Origin: UBA7703 sp963667195
GTDB lineage: Bacteria; Bacillota; Clostridia; Christensenellales; CAG-138
Assembly: GCA_963667195.1 (NCBI GenBank)
Contig: OY762962.1
Coordinates: 2,418,001 to 2,482,000, forward strand
Direction: 5' to 3'
Length of the DNA: 64,000 nucleotides
Under the pieces are notes generated by a model. The model saw only the letters and a program-made list of their open reading frames with translations. It did not search any database and was not told the origin of the DNA. Positions 43,649 to 52,087 of the stretch are shown in pieces (position 1 is the stretch's first letter; each line of letters starts with the position of its first letter). The position numbers and the translations under genes were made by a program.

Positions 43649-45565
43649 ATGAGTGAAATAGACCATCTTTGGATTGTCATCTGCGCGTGCTTCGTGTTTT
43701 TCATGCAGGCGGGGTTCATCTGCTATGAGGTTGGATTCGTGCGCCCGAAGAACGTCGTGAGCGTTGCGATTGAAAACATCATCGCATTTGTGATTGCGAC
43801 GCTTGCCTTCTGCTTCATCGGCTTTGCGTTTATGTTCGGAAAAACGAATTTCGGTCTGATCGGCGGCAGCAACTGGCTGCTGCAAAACCTCAGGAGTGAT
43901 TACGACTATATCTTTGTGCTCTACGAGCTCATGTTCGCTGGAACCGCGGTGACGATCTTTGCGGGCAGCATGTCCGAGCGCACAAAACTCAAAGCGCTGG
44001 CCATTGCCGCCATCATCACGGGTGCCGCGATCTATCCCGTCTTCGGGCACTGGGTCTGGGGCGGAAATTATATCTCTCAACACACATTCCTTGGCGATTT
44101 GGGGTTCATGGACTTCGCGGGCGCGACCGTCGTACACTCGACCGCGGGCTGGGTAGCACTCGCGGGCATCATCGTCCTCGGCCCGCGCAAAGGACGCTGG
44201 GACGAAAACGGAAAGCCGAGGCGCATGGAGCGCTCCAACATTCCGTTTGCGGCGCTGGGCACATTCATTCTCTGGTTTAGCTGGTTCGGGTTCAACGGCG
44301 GCAACCTGTTTGCGTTTAGCGACAGGGTCGGCGAGATACTGCTCAACACGAATATCGCCGCGGCAACCGGCGTAGTGGGCGCGATGATCGTAACACGATT
44401 GCTTGCGCGGGAGCAGAGCTTCATGGAGGCGGTGTTCAACGGTGCCCTGGGCGGGCTTGTTGCCATCACGGCAAGTTCCGACATCCTTACGCTCTGGCAG
44501 GCGGCGCTTGTTGGCTTGATTGCGGGAGCTGCGACCGTGCTCGGCAGCCTGCTGCTGCTGAAGCTCAAGATTGACGACGCGGTCAACGCGGTACCGATCC
44601 ACGGCATTGGCGGCGCTTGCGGCGCGATTCTCTGCGCGGTGTTTGCCGCAAAGGACAAGCTTTTGCTTCCGACGAGAGGCGGACAAATACTCGTTCAGCT
44701 GCTCGGCGTCGGGGTCAATTTCGTCTGGGCGTTCGGCATCGGATTGGTGATGTTCCTAATCATCGACAAGACGATCGGCCTGCGCGTCTCCGGTGAAGAG
44801 GAGGACAAGGGCCTCAACGTCGTGGAGTTTGCGGATATCTCCTCGTGGCTGGAGCACCTCAAGGAGGAGCACTATGTGCAGCTCACGCAGGACCTCTATA
44901 GCACGATTCAGAAGCAGAATATCGACCTGCAGCGGCAGAGCGACCTGCTCGTTGCCACGCAGGAGCGGGAGAGAAAGAAGATTGCGCGGGACCTGCACGA
45001 CGGGGTCGGGCAGTCTCTGGTGGCGCTCAAGATCAACCTCGGCCTGTTTCCGTTTCAGCCCGCGGACGAGGAGCTCAAGAAGCACGCGGGAAAGACGATC
45101 AAGATGGTGGACGAGGCGATTGCGGAGATTCGGAACGTCATCGGCAATCTGGAGCCGATCGACCTGAAAAAGGAAGGACTCGCCGTCAGCATCAAAGCCG
45201 TTTGCGAAAAGCTCGAAAAGATCAGCAACATCCGTTTCCATTGCGCAATAACGGACGCAATGCCCGTTTGGACGGAAACGGAAGAGCTCAATATATTCCG
45301 AATCGTGCAGGAGTGCCTGACGAACATCATCAAGCATTCCGGCGCGAGCGAGGTAAACATCAACATGCTCACGCTCGACAATAACCGCTTTCTGATCAGC
45401 GTGATTGACAACGGCAGAGGCTTCAATCTGCAAAAGGTGGATTCCGGGTTCGGGTTGACTTCGATTCGGGAGCGCAGCGCACTGCTCAACGCAAAGATCG
45501 TGATTGACAGCGCGGTAGGCAGCGGAACAAGAGTGATACTTGAGGTGCCATATGAAAAAGATTAG
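43649..45565 (+). CDS. Ammonium transporter-histidine kinase fusion (Amt-HK)
   Basis: 638 residues. Residues 1 to about 385 form a complete Amt/Rh ammonium channel domain of 11 membrane segments, with both pore histidines: His163 (GATVVHSTAG) and His318 (PIHGIGG), and the WFSWFGFNGG segment. A short linker and coiled coil (residues 390-440) lead to a HisKA_3 dimerisation domain with phospho-acceptor His450 (RDLHDGVGQ) and a HATPase domain with N box (ECLTNIIKHS) and DNGRGF, to residue 638. It should sense or report ammonium flux by autophosphorylation. The next gene overlaps by 14 bases and encodes the response regulator. Confidence 0.95.
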   Translation: MSEIDHLWIVICACFVFFMQAGFICYEVGFVRPKNVVSVAIENIIAFVIATLAFCFIGFAFMFGKTNFGLIGGSNWLLQNLRSDYDYIFVLYELMFAGTAVTIFAGSMSERTKLKALAIAAIITGAAIYPVFGHWVWGGNYISQHTFLGDLGFMDFAGATVVHSTAGWVALAGIIVLGPRKGRWDENGKPRRMERSNIPFAALGTFILWFSWFGFNGGNLFAFSDRVGEILLNTNIAAATGVVGAMIVTRLLAREQSFMEAVFNGALGGLVAITASSDILTLWQAALVGLIAGAATVLGSLLLLKLKIDDAVNAVPIHGIGGACGAILCAVFAAKDKLLLPTRGGQILVQLLGVGVNFVWAFGIGLVMFLIIDKTIGLRVSGEEEDKGLNVVEFADISSWLEHLKEEHYVQLTQDLYSTIQKQNIDLQRQSDLLVATQERERKKIARDLHDGVGQSLVALKINLGLFPFQPADEELKKHAGKTIKMVDEAIAEIRNVIGNLEPIDLKKEGLAVSIKAVCEKLEKISNIRFHCAITDAMPVWTETEELNIFRIVQECLTNIIKHSGASEVNINMLTLDNNRFLISVIDNGRGFNLQKVDSGFGLTSIRERSALLNAKIVIDSAVGSGTRVILEVPYEKD

Positions 45566-46202
45566 AGCGTTTCTGGCTGATGATCACAAGATTCTGCGCG
45601 AATCTCTGGTGATTCTGCTTTCTCAACAGGAGAATATCGAGGTGGTCGGTGCCGCTGGAGACGGTCAAGAAGCGTACCGGAAAATTCTCGAACTCAAGCC
45701 GGATATCGCGGTTCTCGACATCTCGATTCCGAACCTGAACGGGCTCGATCTTGCAGAAAAACTCCGCGCGGAGATGCCGGAGGTAAAGGTCGTGATCCTC
45801 ACGATGCACAAATCCGGCGAGTTCGTGAGTAAGGCGCTGCGCGCGGGCGTTCGCGGGTATGTGCTCAAGGAAAACGCGCTGGAGGAGTTGATAGAGTGCA
45901 TCAATCTTGTGTTTGATCGCAAGATTTATCTTTCTCAGGATATCACGGGAATCGTCGTGGATGGATTCGTGAACAACAACCGTGAAAACCCCGAGACGGG
46001 TGAGAACTCCATCTCCCTGCGCGAAAAGGAGATTTTGCAGCTGCTCGCGGAAGGGAAGTCCAACAAAGACATCTCTGATCTACTCAACCTAAGCATCAAG
46101 ACCGTGGAAACACACCGCGCAAACATCATGCGAAAGCTGGGATTTCGCCATATTACAGACCTGGTACTGTATGCGGTGCGCAATCACATGATCGAGCTGT
46201 AG
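45552..46202 (+). CDS. NarL/LuxR-type response regulator
   Basis: 216 residues. Receiver domain with Asp10, Asp11, phospho-acceptor Asp56 (AVLDISIP) and Lys near 106; then a LuxR-type helix-turn-helix (LREKEILQLLAEGKSNKDISDLLNLSIKTVETHRANIMRKL). GAGGTG precedes the ATG. Overlaps the kinase gene, so it is its cognate partner; HisKA_3 kinases pair with NarL-type regulators. Likely target is the amt gene 126 bases downstream. Confidence 0.93.
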   Translation: MKKIRAFLADDHKILRESLVILLSQQENIEVVGAAGDGQEAYRKILELKPDIAVLDISIPNLNGLDLAEKLRAEMPEVKVVILTMHKSGEFVSKALRAGVRGYVLKENALEELIECINLVFDRKIYLSQDITGIVVDGFVNNNRENPETGENSISLREKEILQLLAEGKSNKDISDLLNLSIKTVETHRANIMRKLGFRHITDLVLYAVRNHMIEL

Positions 46203-46328
46203 GGTACAGGATAACCCTGAAAAAGATACAGGGTTTCATCACGAAAATTCAGAATTCGCCGGATATGGCGTATCGGCAAATTTTCATACAATGTCTTCAT
46301 ACGATCTATGTGGAGGCATTTCTTTTTT

Positions 46329-47531
46329 ATGATCAATTCTGGAGATACAGCGTTTGTTTTAATCTGCGCCGCGATGGTTTGTTTGATGACGCCCGGACTC
46401 GCGTTCTTTTATGGCGGTCTGGTGCGCAAGAAAAACATGCTGACCATCATGATGCAGAGTTTTATCGCTCTGGGCGTGGTAGCGCTCATCTGGTTTATCT
46501 GCGGGTTCAGCCTCGCCTTTGGTTCGGATGTGAAGGGCGTCATCGGAAACCTGCAATATGCTTTCCTCAACGGCGTCGGCATGGAGCCGAACGCGGCCTA
46601 CGCAGGAACGATCCCGTTTGCCGTGTTCTTCCTCTTCCAGCTCATGTTTGCGATCATCACGCCCGCGCTGATTACCGGCGCGTTTGCCGATCGCATGACG
46701 TTTAAAAGCTACCTGATCTTCCTCTCGCTCTGGTCGCTGCTGGTCTATGTGCCCTGCGCGCACTGGGTCTGGGGCGGCGGCTTCCAGCAGCAGATGGGCG
46801 TTGCCGACTTCGCGGGCGGCATCGCGATTCACACCAGCGCGGGTGTTGCGGCGTTGGTTTCGGTCCTTGTGATCGGGAAACGCACGATTCAGAAAGGCGA
46901 GAATGAGAAACCGGCAAGCCTGACGCTGTTTGCCATCGGCACCGCGATCCTCTGGTTCGGCTGGTTTGGCTTCAACGGCGGCAGCGCACTCGCGGCAAAC
47001 GGAAAAGCCGCAATCGCGTTTGTCAATACGGCGCTCGCGGGCGGAGTGACCATGCTGGTCTGGCTTGCCATCAGCTGGAATCACACGAAGCATCCAAGCG
47101 TTGCGGAAGCGCTCACGGGCGCGGTTGCCGGATTTGTCGCAATCACGCCTGCTGCCGGATATGTTTCTCCCTGGGCTGCGGTGCTGATTGGCCTGCTTGC
47201 CGCGTTTGTTTGCTACGGCGCAGTGCAGTTCCGGCGCAAGAAGGGACTGGACGACGCGCTGGACGTGGTTGGCGTACATGGCATCGGCGGTATTCTCGGC
47301 TCCCTGCTCGTCGGCGTGTTCGCGCAGCAGGCGATCGGCGGCGTGGACGGACTCGTTGCGGGAAACACACACCAACTGCTGATTCAGCTTCTCGCGGTTG
47401 CGGTCGTTGCAGTATACTCCGCGATCATCACGTTTGTCCTGCTCAAGGGCATCAACCTGATCACGCCCGTGCGCGCTTCGGAGAAGCTTGAAGCCGCGGG
47501 ACTCGATACGGAGTTCCAGGAGGAAGCATAA
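46329..47531 (+). CDS. amt: Ammonium transporter
   Basis: 400 residues, 11 membrane segments, with LMTPGLAFFYGGLVRKKN near the N-terminus, first pore His in FAGGIAIHTSAG and second in VVGVHGIGG. Conducts ammonium/ammonia across the membrane. The ATG at 46329 has GGAGG 12 bases upstream; an ATG at 46308 overlaps that site. No glnK (PII) follows, which is unusual since amt is commonly paired with it. Confidence 0.93.
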   Translation: MINSGDTAFVLICAAMVCLMTPGLAFFYGGLVRKKNMLTIMMQSFIALGVVALIWFICGFSLAFGSDVKGVIGNLQYAFLNGVGMEPNAAYAGTIPFAVFFLFQLMFAIITPALITGAFADRMTFKSYLIFLSLWSLLVYVPCAHWVWGGGFQQQMGVADFAGGIAIHTSAGVAALVSVLVIGKRTIQKGENEKPASLTLFAIGTAILWFGWFGFNGGSALAANGKAAIAFVNTALAGGVTMLVWLAISWNHTKHPSVAEALTGAVAGFVAITPAAGYVSPWAAVLIGLLAAFVCYGAVQFRRKKGLDDALDVVGVHGIGGILGSLLVGVFAQQAIGGVDGLVAGNTHQLLIQLLAVAVVAVYSAIITFVLLKGINLITPVRASEKLEAAGLDTEFQEEA

Positions 47532-47563
47532 ACAGATTTACCGGGACAGAATCGATATTGTTC

Positions 47564-47593
47564 AAGCCCTTCCGCGATGCGGAAGGGCTTTTT
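47564..47593 (+). terminator. Terminator after amt
   Basis: Perfect 12-base arms at 47564-47575 and 47579-47590, 3-base loop, T5. Confidence 0.92.
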
Positions 47594-47680
47594 ACTAGTC
47601 TCGCGGAGACTAGCACAGTGATTCTTTCAAAGAACAGAGTATCAGAAACAAGTTTTTTCAAAAATTGGAGCAATAGACAC

Positions 47681-47708
47681 TTGACAATTCTTTTCGTTGT
47701 GATATTCT
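47681..47708 (+). promoter_or_regulatory. Promoter of second LacI-family gene
   Basis: TTGACA (47681-47686), 16-base spacer, TATTCT (47703-47708). Confidence 0.7.
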
Positions 47709-47714
47709 TCTGAT

Positions 47715-47728
47715 TGTAACCGCTACCA
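47715..47728. promoter_or_regulatory. Putative LacI operator upstream of its own gene
   Basis: TGTAACCGCTACCA aligns with the stronger operator TGTAAGCGATTACA at 48805-48818 (10 of 14 bases the same). It sits at the predicted start site, fitting autorepression. Confidence 0.55.
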
Positions 47729-47747
47729 ATTTTACAGGAGAATCATC

Positions 47748-48755
47748 ATGAGCGTAACGATTGACGATGTTGCCAAACACGCGGGGGTATCCACCGCGAC
47801 GGTCTCTCGTTACCTGAATAACAGCCCGCTGATTGCGAAAAAGTCGGCGGAAAAGGTGCAGCGCAGCATGGAAGCGCTCAACTATCAGCCAAGCTTTGTG
47901 GCGAGGAGCCTCGCAAACCACAGCACATCGACCATTGCATTCATCATCGACAGCACCAACACCGAGACATACGGAAACGACTACTTTTTGCGCATCCAGT
48001 ACGGAATGGAAGCGGCACTCGCCAAGCAGGGATATTACTTGCTGATCATCAGCGTTTCCAACGATAAAACCGGAGAGCACAACCTGCGCAAACTCGTGAT
48101 GGAAGGGCGCGTGGAGGGAATCATTCTCCCCATGGCACTTGCGAAGAAGTCCATTCTTGCGATGCTGCGTGAAGCGGAGCTGCCGTTTGTCGTCATCGGC
48201 AAGAGCCAGAACCGGGACTACAACTGGATCGATCTGGACAACGAGATGGGAGGCAGGCTCGCGACGCAAAAATTGATCAAAAGCGGCAGTAAATGCCTGG
48301 CTTTTGTCAGTTCATCGCTCGACAAATCCTTTGTAAACGAGCGGCTGGCGGGGTATCGCGCGGCTCTGGAACAGGCCGGCTTGCACTGCGATGATCGGCT
48401 GGTGCTACTCGGCAGCCTGTCGGCGGAAGACGGGGCAATGGCGGTTCAGAGAATTCTTTCTGAGCAGCCCGTCGTCGACGGCATTGTCTGCACGGACAAC
48501 GCGGTGGCGTTCGGCGTAGTGCGCGCGCTGCAAGCGGCAAACATCTCCGTGCCACAGCACATTCAGGTCATCACGTTTGACAATACGCCCATCAGCGAGC
48601 TCTCCACGCCGAAGCTCAGTGCGGTGGATATCGATGTATTTCAGCTCGGCCGGCAGGCGGCAAACATACTGCTTTCTTCCATTGAGGATGCAAGCAATTC
48701 CGTACAGAACAGCCTCATACAGGTTTCCATCGTCTCGCGTGAAAGCACGCGCTAA
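47748..48755 (+). CDS. LacI-family regulator of alpha-glucan operon
   Basis: 335 residues. Helix-turn-helix VTIDDVAKHAGVSTATVSRYLN at the N-terminus and a sugar-binding-type effector domain. AGGAGA precedes the ATG. Directly upstream of the importer and GH13 genes in the same direction; a LacI-type operator lies in the gap. Likely a maltose/maltodextrin-responsive repressor. Confidence 0.92.
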   Translation: MSVTIDDVAKHAGVSTATVSRYLNNSPLIAKKSAEKVQRSMEALNYQPSFVARSLANHSTSTIAFIIDSTNTETYGNDYFLRIQYGMEAALAKQGYYLLIISVSNDKTGEHNLRKLVMEGRVEGIILPMALAKKSILAMLREAELPFVVIGKSQNRDYNWIDLDNEMGGRLATQKLIKSGSKCLAFVSSSLDKSFVNERLAGYRAALEQAGLHCDDRLVLLGSLSAEDGAMAVQRILSEQPVVDGIVCTDNAVAFGVVRALQAANISVPQHIQVITFDNTPISELSTPKLSAVDIDVFQLGRQAANILLSSIEDASNSVQNSLIQVSIVSRESTR

Positions 48756-48791
48756 AAACCAAATCGTTGGGCGGATTGTTTCCGCCTATTC

Positions 48792-48820
48792 TTTCACAAA
48801 TAAATGTAAGCGATTACAAT
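48792..48820 (+). promoter_or_regulatory. Promoter of alpha-glucan importer operon
   Basis: TTTCAC (48792-48797), 17-base spacer, TACAAT (48815-48820). The -10 overlaps the operator at 48805-48818, as expected for repression. Confidence 0.5.
48805..48818. promoter_or_regulatory. LacI-type operator TGTAAGCGATTACA
   Basis: Near-perfect palindrome with central CG, 62 bases upstream of the binding-protein gene. A second palindrome with 10 of 12 matching positions lies at 48827-48850 (TCACCGT...ACGGTGA). Confidence 0.75.
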
Positions 48821-48879
48821 AATTTTTCACCGTTGCTCGAGAGACGGTGATAAAATGAAACATAACCAGGAGGAAGAGA

Positions 48880-50190
48880 ATGAACATGTCTTTCAAGAAA
48901 AGTATTGCTCTGCTGGCTGCACTGATCATGGTGCTCTCGGCACTGACGGCATGCGCGGGAACGACAGCACCCGCAGCGGAAGCAACCGCAACAGAAGCAC
49001 CGGCCGCAACCGCAGAAGCGACCGCGACCAAAGCACCCGCCGAGCCGGAAACCATCGTCTTCTGGCACACCTACAGCGAAGGCGAAGAACAGATCTTCTT
49101 AAATGAGATCGTTCCCGCGTTTGAAGCGGCAAACCCCGGCATCAAGGTGGATGCGGTTCGCATGCCGGTGGATGGCCTGCAGCAGCAGGTGATCACCGCG
49201 GCATCCGGCAACGCGGCACCCGACGTGATGCGTATGGACATCACCTGGGTTTCCCAGCTTGGCAAACTCGGCGCACTCGAACCCCTCTCGGCGTATGACG
49301 GATTCTCCGCCATCAAGGACAACGCCCTGAGCGCGCCCATGGAGACGAACTACAGCGCGGGCGAATACTACGGCCTACCGCTGAACACCAACACGACCGC
49401 CGCCGTCTGGAACATGGATTTCCTCAAGGCGTGCGGGCTGACGGAACCGCCGAAGACGCTGGATGAACTGGTTGCTCTGGCGAAGCAGTACAACGATCCC
49501 GCCAACGAGAAGTGGGTCTTCACGATTGCCGGAACCTACACCTGGGCAATGCTGCCGTACTTCTGGTCTCTTGGCGGCAACCTGACCAGCGACGATTACT
49601 CGGTTGCGACGGGATACCTCAACAGCGACGCTTCCGTTGCGGCGCTCGACACCATCGCCTCCTGGTATAAGGACGGCGTGATCAGCCCCGCGATCATCGG
49701 CGAGCAGCCGGATGCCTGGGGCGGAATGAGTGCAGGCAACTATGCCATGATCTCCGAAGGCCCTTGGTTCTTTAGCTCCAACACGACGACGTTTGCAACG
49801 CAGGCGACCGCAATGCCGACTGGTGTCGCAGGCGGGATCTCCGTTGTCGGCGGCGAAGACATCGTCATGTTCGCGGGCTCCGCGCACAAGACCGCGGCAT
49901 GGAAGTTCATGCAATATATGCTCAGCGACGAAGCGCAGCTCGCAATGACCAAAGCCGGCATGATCCCGGTGGTCAAGAGCGCGATGGACAAGGTTGACAC
50001 CAGCGCTTCTCCGTATCTTGCGGCGTATCTGGAACAGCTCCAGACCGCAAAACCGCGCACGCCAAGCGCCAACTGGGGACAGATTGACACGATTCTTGGT
50101 AAGGCATTTGAGACCGTGATCCGCGGCGAAGCGACCGCGAAGGACGCGCTGGATGCGGCTGCGGCGCAGATTGACCCGCTGCTGCAATAA
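48880..50190 (+). CDS. Maltodextrin-type ABC solute-binding lipoprotein
   Basis: 436 residues. Lipobox LTACAG (Cys near 24), Ala/Thr-rich linker to about residue 46, then a family 1 binding fold (ETIVFWHTYSEGEEQIF). AGGAGG lies 6 bases before the ATG. Downstream GH13 enzymes suggest alpha-glucan oligosaccharides as ligand. Confidence 0.9.
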   Translation: MNMSFKKSIALLAALIMVLSALTACAGTTAPAAEATATEAPAATAEATATKAPAEPETIVFWHTYSEGEEQIFLNEIVPAFEAANPGIKVDAVRMPVDGLQQQVITAASGNAAPDVMRMDITWVSQLGKLGALEPLSAYDGFSAIKDNALSAPMETNYSAGEYYGLPLNTNTTAAVWNMDFLKACGLTEPPKTLDELVALAKQYNDPANEKWVFTIAGTYTWAMLPYFWSLGGNLTSDDYSVATGYLNSDASVAALDTIASWYKDGVISPAIIGEQPDAWGGMSAGNYAMISEGPWFFSSNTTTFATQATAMPTGVAGGISVVGGEDIVMFAGSAHKTAAWKFMQYMLSDEAQLAMTKAGMIPVVKSAMDKVDTSASPYLAAYLEQLQTAKPRTPSANWGQIDTILGKAFETVIRGEATAKDALDAAAAQIDPLLQ

Positions 50191-50208
50191 GCAATCGTAA
50201 CGAACATC

Positions 50209-50248
50209 GATTCAGCGGGGATGTTATAATCCACATCCCCGCTGAATC
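50209..50248 (+). promoter_or_regulatory. Intercistronic hairpin between binding protein and permease genes
   Basis: Perfect 16-base arms at 50209-50224 and 50233-50248, 8-base loop, no T run. Same position in the operon as the hairpin at 13884-13920, so it likely protects the upstream mRNA end or reduces read-through. Confidence 0.8.
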
Positions 50249-50305
50249 TACGAAGAACCCATGAGAATCCGTTTCATGAGACCGCACAACGAGGAGGAAG
50301 CGCCC

Positions 50306-51220
50306 TTGCAAGCACGCAACAAGCAAAAAGACAGGTTCGCTCTGGGAGTCAGGCAATGGCTTCAGGTGCTCCCGTTCATCGGCGGCGGACTGATACTGAT
50401 GTGTCTGTTTGTGCTGTATCCGCTGTTTCGCAACATCCAAATCAGCCTGTTCGATTACAACATCATCAAAAACCAGACCGGTTCCTTCCTTGGACTCGCG
50501 AATTACGCAAAGCTGCTCAAGGACGGCAATTGGCTTCTGGCGCTTCGCAACACCTCGCTCTACGCGCTGGTGACCGTGCCGGGACAGATGCTGCTGGGGC
50601 TCATTCTGGCGAGCCTTATCAACGCCGCGACAAAAGGACAGACCGCGTTTAAGGTCATCACCTATATTCCGGTCATCACGTCGTGGGTTGTGGTGTCGCT
50701 GGTGTTTAAGTACATCTTTGCCTCCGGCAACGGCGGGCTGATCAACTACGCGCTGATGCAGCTGGGTGTGATCAAAACGTCCATCGCGTTTTTACAAAAC
50801 GAGTGGTCGGCAAACTTCGTTCTTTGGCTGTTCGGCATCTGGAAAGGCACGGGCTGGACGATGCTGATCTACCTTGCCGCGCTGCAGGGCGTCTCCAAGC
50901 AGATCTACGAGGCGGCGCAGATTGACGGCGCAAACCGGATTCAGACGTTTTTCCGTATGACGATGCCGATGGTGCGAAACACTTCGCTATATCTGCTGAC
51001 CGTGTTGACCATCGGCGCGTTTGGCGCATACATCCACGTGATGATGATCACAAACGGGGCTCCGCTCGGGCGCACACAAGAGCTCATGAACTACATGTAC
51101 AACACAGCGTTTACCAACTTTGATTTTTCCTATGCAGCCGCGCAGTCGGTGATGATGGGTGTCATCATATTCGCGCTGTCGTTTCTACAGCGGAAGCTTG
51201 CGAAAGAGACGGTGAACTGA
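50306..51220 (+). CDS. Maltodextrin-type ABC permease (MalF type)
   Basis: 304 residues with six membrane segments and EAA loop IYEAAQIDGANRIQTFFRMTMP near residue 210. TTG 50306 follows GAGGAGGAAG by 5-6 bases and is preferred; ATG 50261 has no good ribosome site and would add 15 polar residues. No ATPase gene is in the operon. Confidence 0.9.
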   Translation: MQARNKQKDRFALGVRQWLQVLPFIGGGLILMCLFVLYPLFRNIQISLFDYNIIKNQTGSFLGLANYAKLLKDGNWLLALRNTSLYALVTVPGQMLLGLILASLINAATKGQTAFKVITYIPVITSWVVVSLVFKYIFASGNGGLINYALMQLGVIKTSIAFLQNEWSANFVLWLFGIWKGTGWTMLIYLAALQGVSKQIYEAAQIDGANRIQTFFRMTMPMVRNTSLYLLTVLTIGAFGAYIHVMMITNGAPLGRTQELMNYMYNTAFTNFDFSYAAAQSVMMGVIIFALSFLQRKLAKETVN

Positions 51221-51221
51221 T

Positions 51222-52076
51222 ATGCAAAAATCGCGCGCAAAGAGCTCCCGCAGAACCGCAGGGCAGCTGCCCGTCTATCTCGGACTCAGCCTGTTTTCCG
51301 CCATCGCGCTGCTGCCGTTTCTCTACATGCTGGCAACGGCTATGACGCCGCATTCGTTTTCGATGCCGTATCCGCCGATCCTGATCTCGAAGAGCCTGTA
51401 TCTGGAAAACTTCGTGATCGCGTGGAAGTCGAACCACTTTGGCGCATATTTTCTCAACAGCGTACTGGTTTCGGTGATCGCCACGGGTTTGATCGTCGTG
51501 ATCTCGACCATGTCGGCGTATGGCTTTGCGCGGATGCAGTTTCCGGGCAGGGAGTTCTTCTTCAACCTCTTTTTGTTTAGCATGATGGTGCCGCCGATTA
51601 CGAACCTCGTGGCCCAGTTTACGCTGATGCAGTCGCTCAACTTGGTCGATAACTTCTGGGGATTGGTCATCATCTATACCGGAACCGGAATCGCGGCAAA
51701 CACCTACTTTTTACGCAATTTCTTTTTGAGTTTTCCGCGCGAGCTGGAGGAAGCGATGACCGTGGATGGCGGCGGCAGGTTTACGATCTACTGGCACCTG
51801 ATTCTGCCGCTGAGCAAACCCGCGATTGCAACCTTCGGCATTCTCGCGTTTTCCAATGTTTGGGATGAGTTCCTGCTTGCGCTGACTTTGATCAAGTCGC
51901 CGCAAAACAGAACGCTTCCCATCGCGATCAAGCTCTTTGAAGGGCAGCACGTCAGCGACTGGAGCCTGATCTTCGCCGCGTCGCTGATTGCGGTCGTCCC
52001 GATTTTATTGATTTATATCGTGTTTCAGAAGTATCTGATCAAGGGCGGCGCGCTTGACGGAACTTTGAAGGAATAG
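51222..52076 (+). CDS. Maltodextrin-type ABC permease (MalG type)
   Basis: 284 residues with six membrane segments; EAA loop LEEAMTVDGGGRFTIYWHLILP near residue 180. Starts 1 base after the previous stop. Confidence 0.9.
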   Translation: MQKSRAKSSRRTAGQLPVYLGLSLFSAIALLPFLYMLATAMTPHSFSMPYPPILISKSLYLENFVIAWKSNHFGAYFLNSVLVSVIATGLIVVISTMSAYGFARMQFPGREFFFNLFLFSMMVPPITNLVAQFTLMQSLNLVDNFWGLVIIYTGTGIAANTYFLRNFFLSFPRELEEAMTVDGGGRFTIYWHLILPLSKPAIATFGILAFSNVWDEFLLALTLIKSPQNRTLPIAIKLFEGQHVSDWSLIFAASLIAVVPILLIYIVFQKYLIKGGALDGTLKE

Positions 52077-52087
52077 GCAGGTACTCT

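Noticed and set aside
46203..46328. Possible sigma-54 promoter or strong terminator upstream of amt
   Set aside because: TGGC- and TGC-type elements with proper spacing are absent. A 7-base stem (46213-46219/46229-46235) lacks a T run, so I do not call a terminator.
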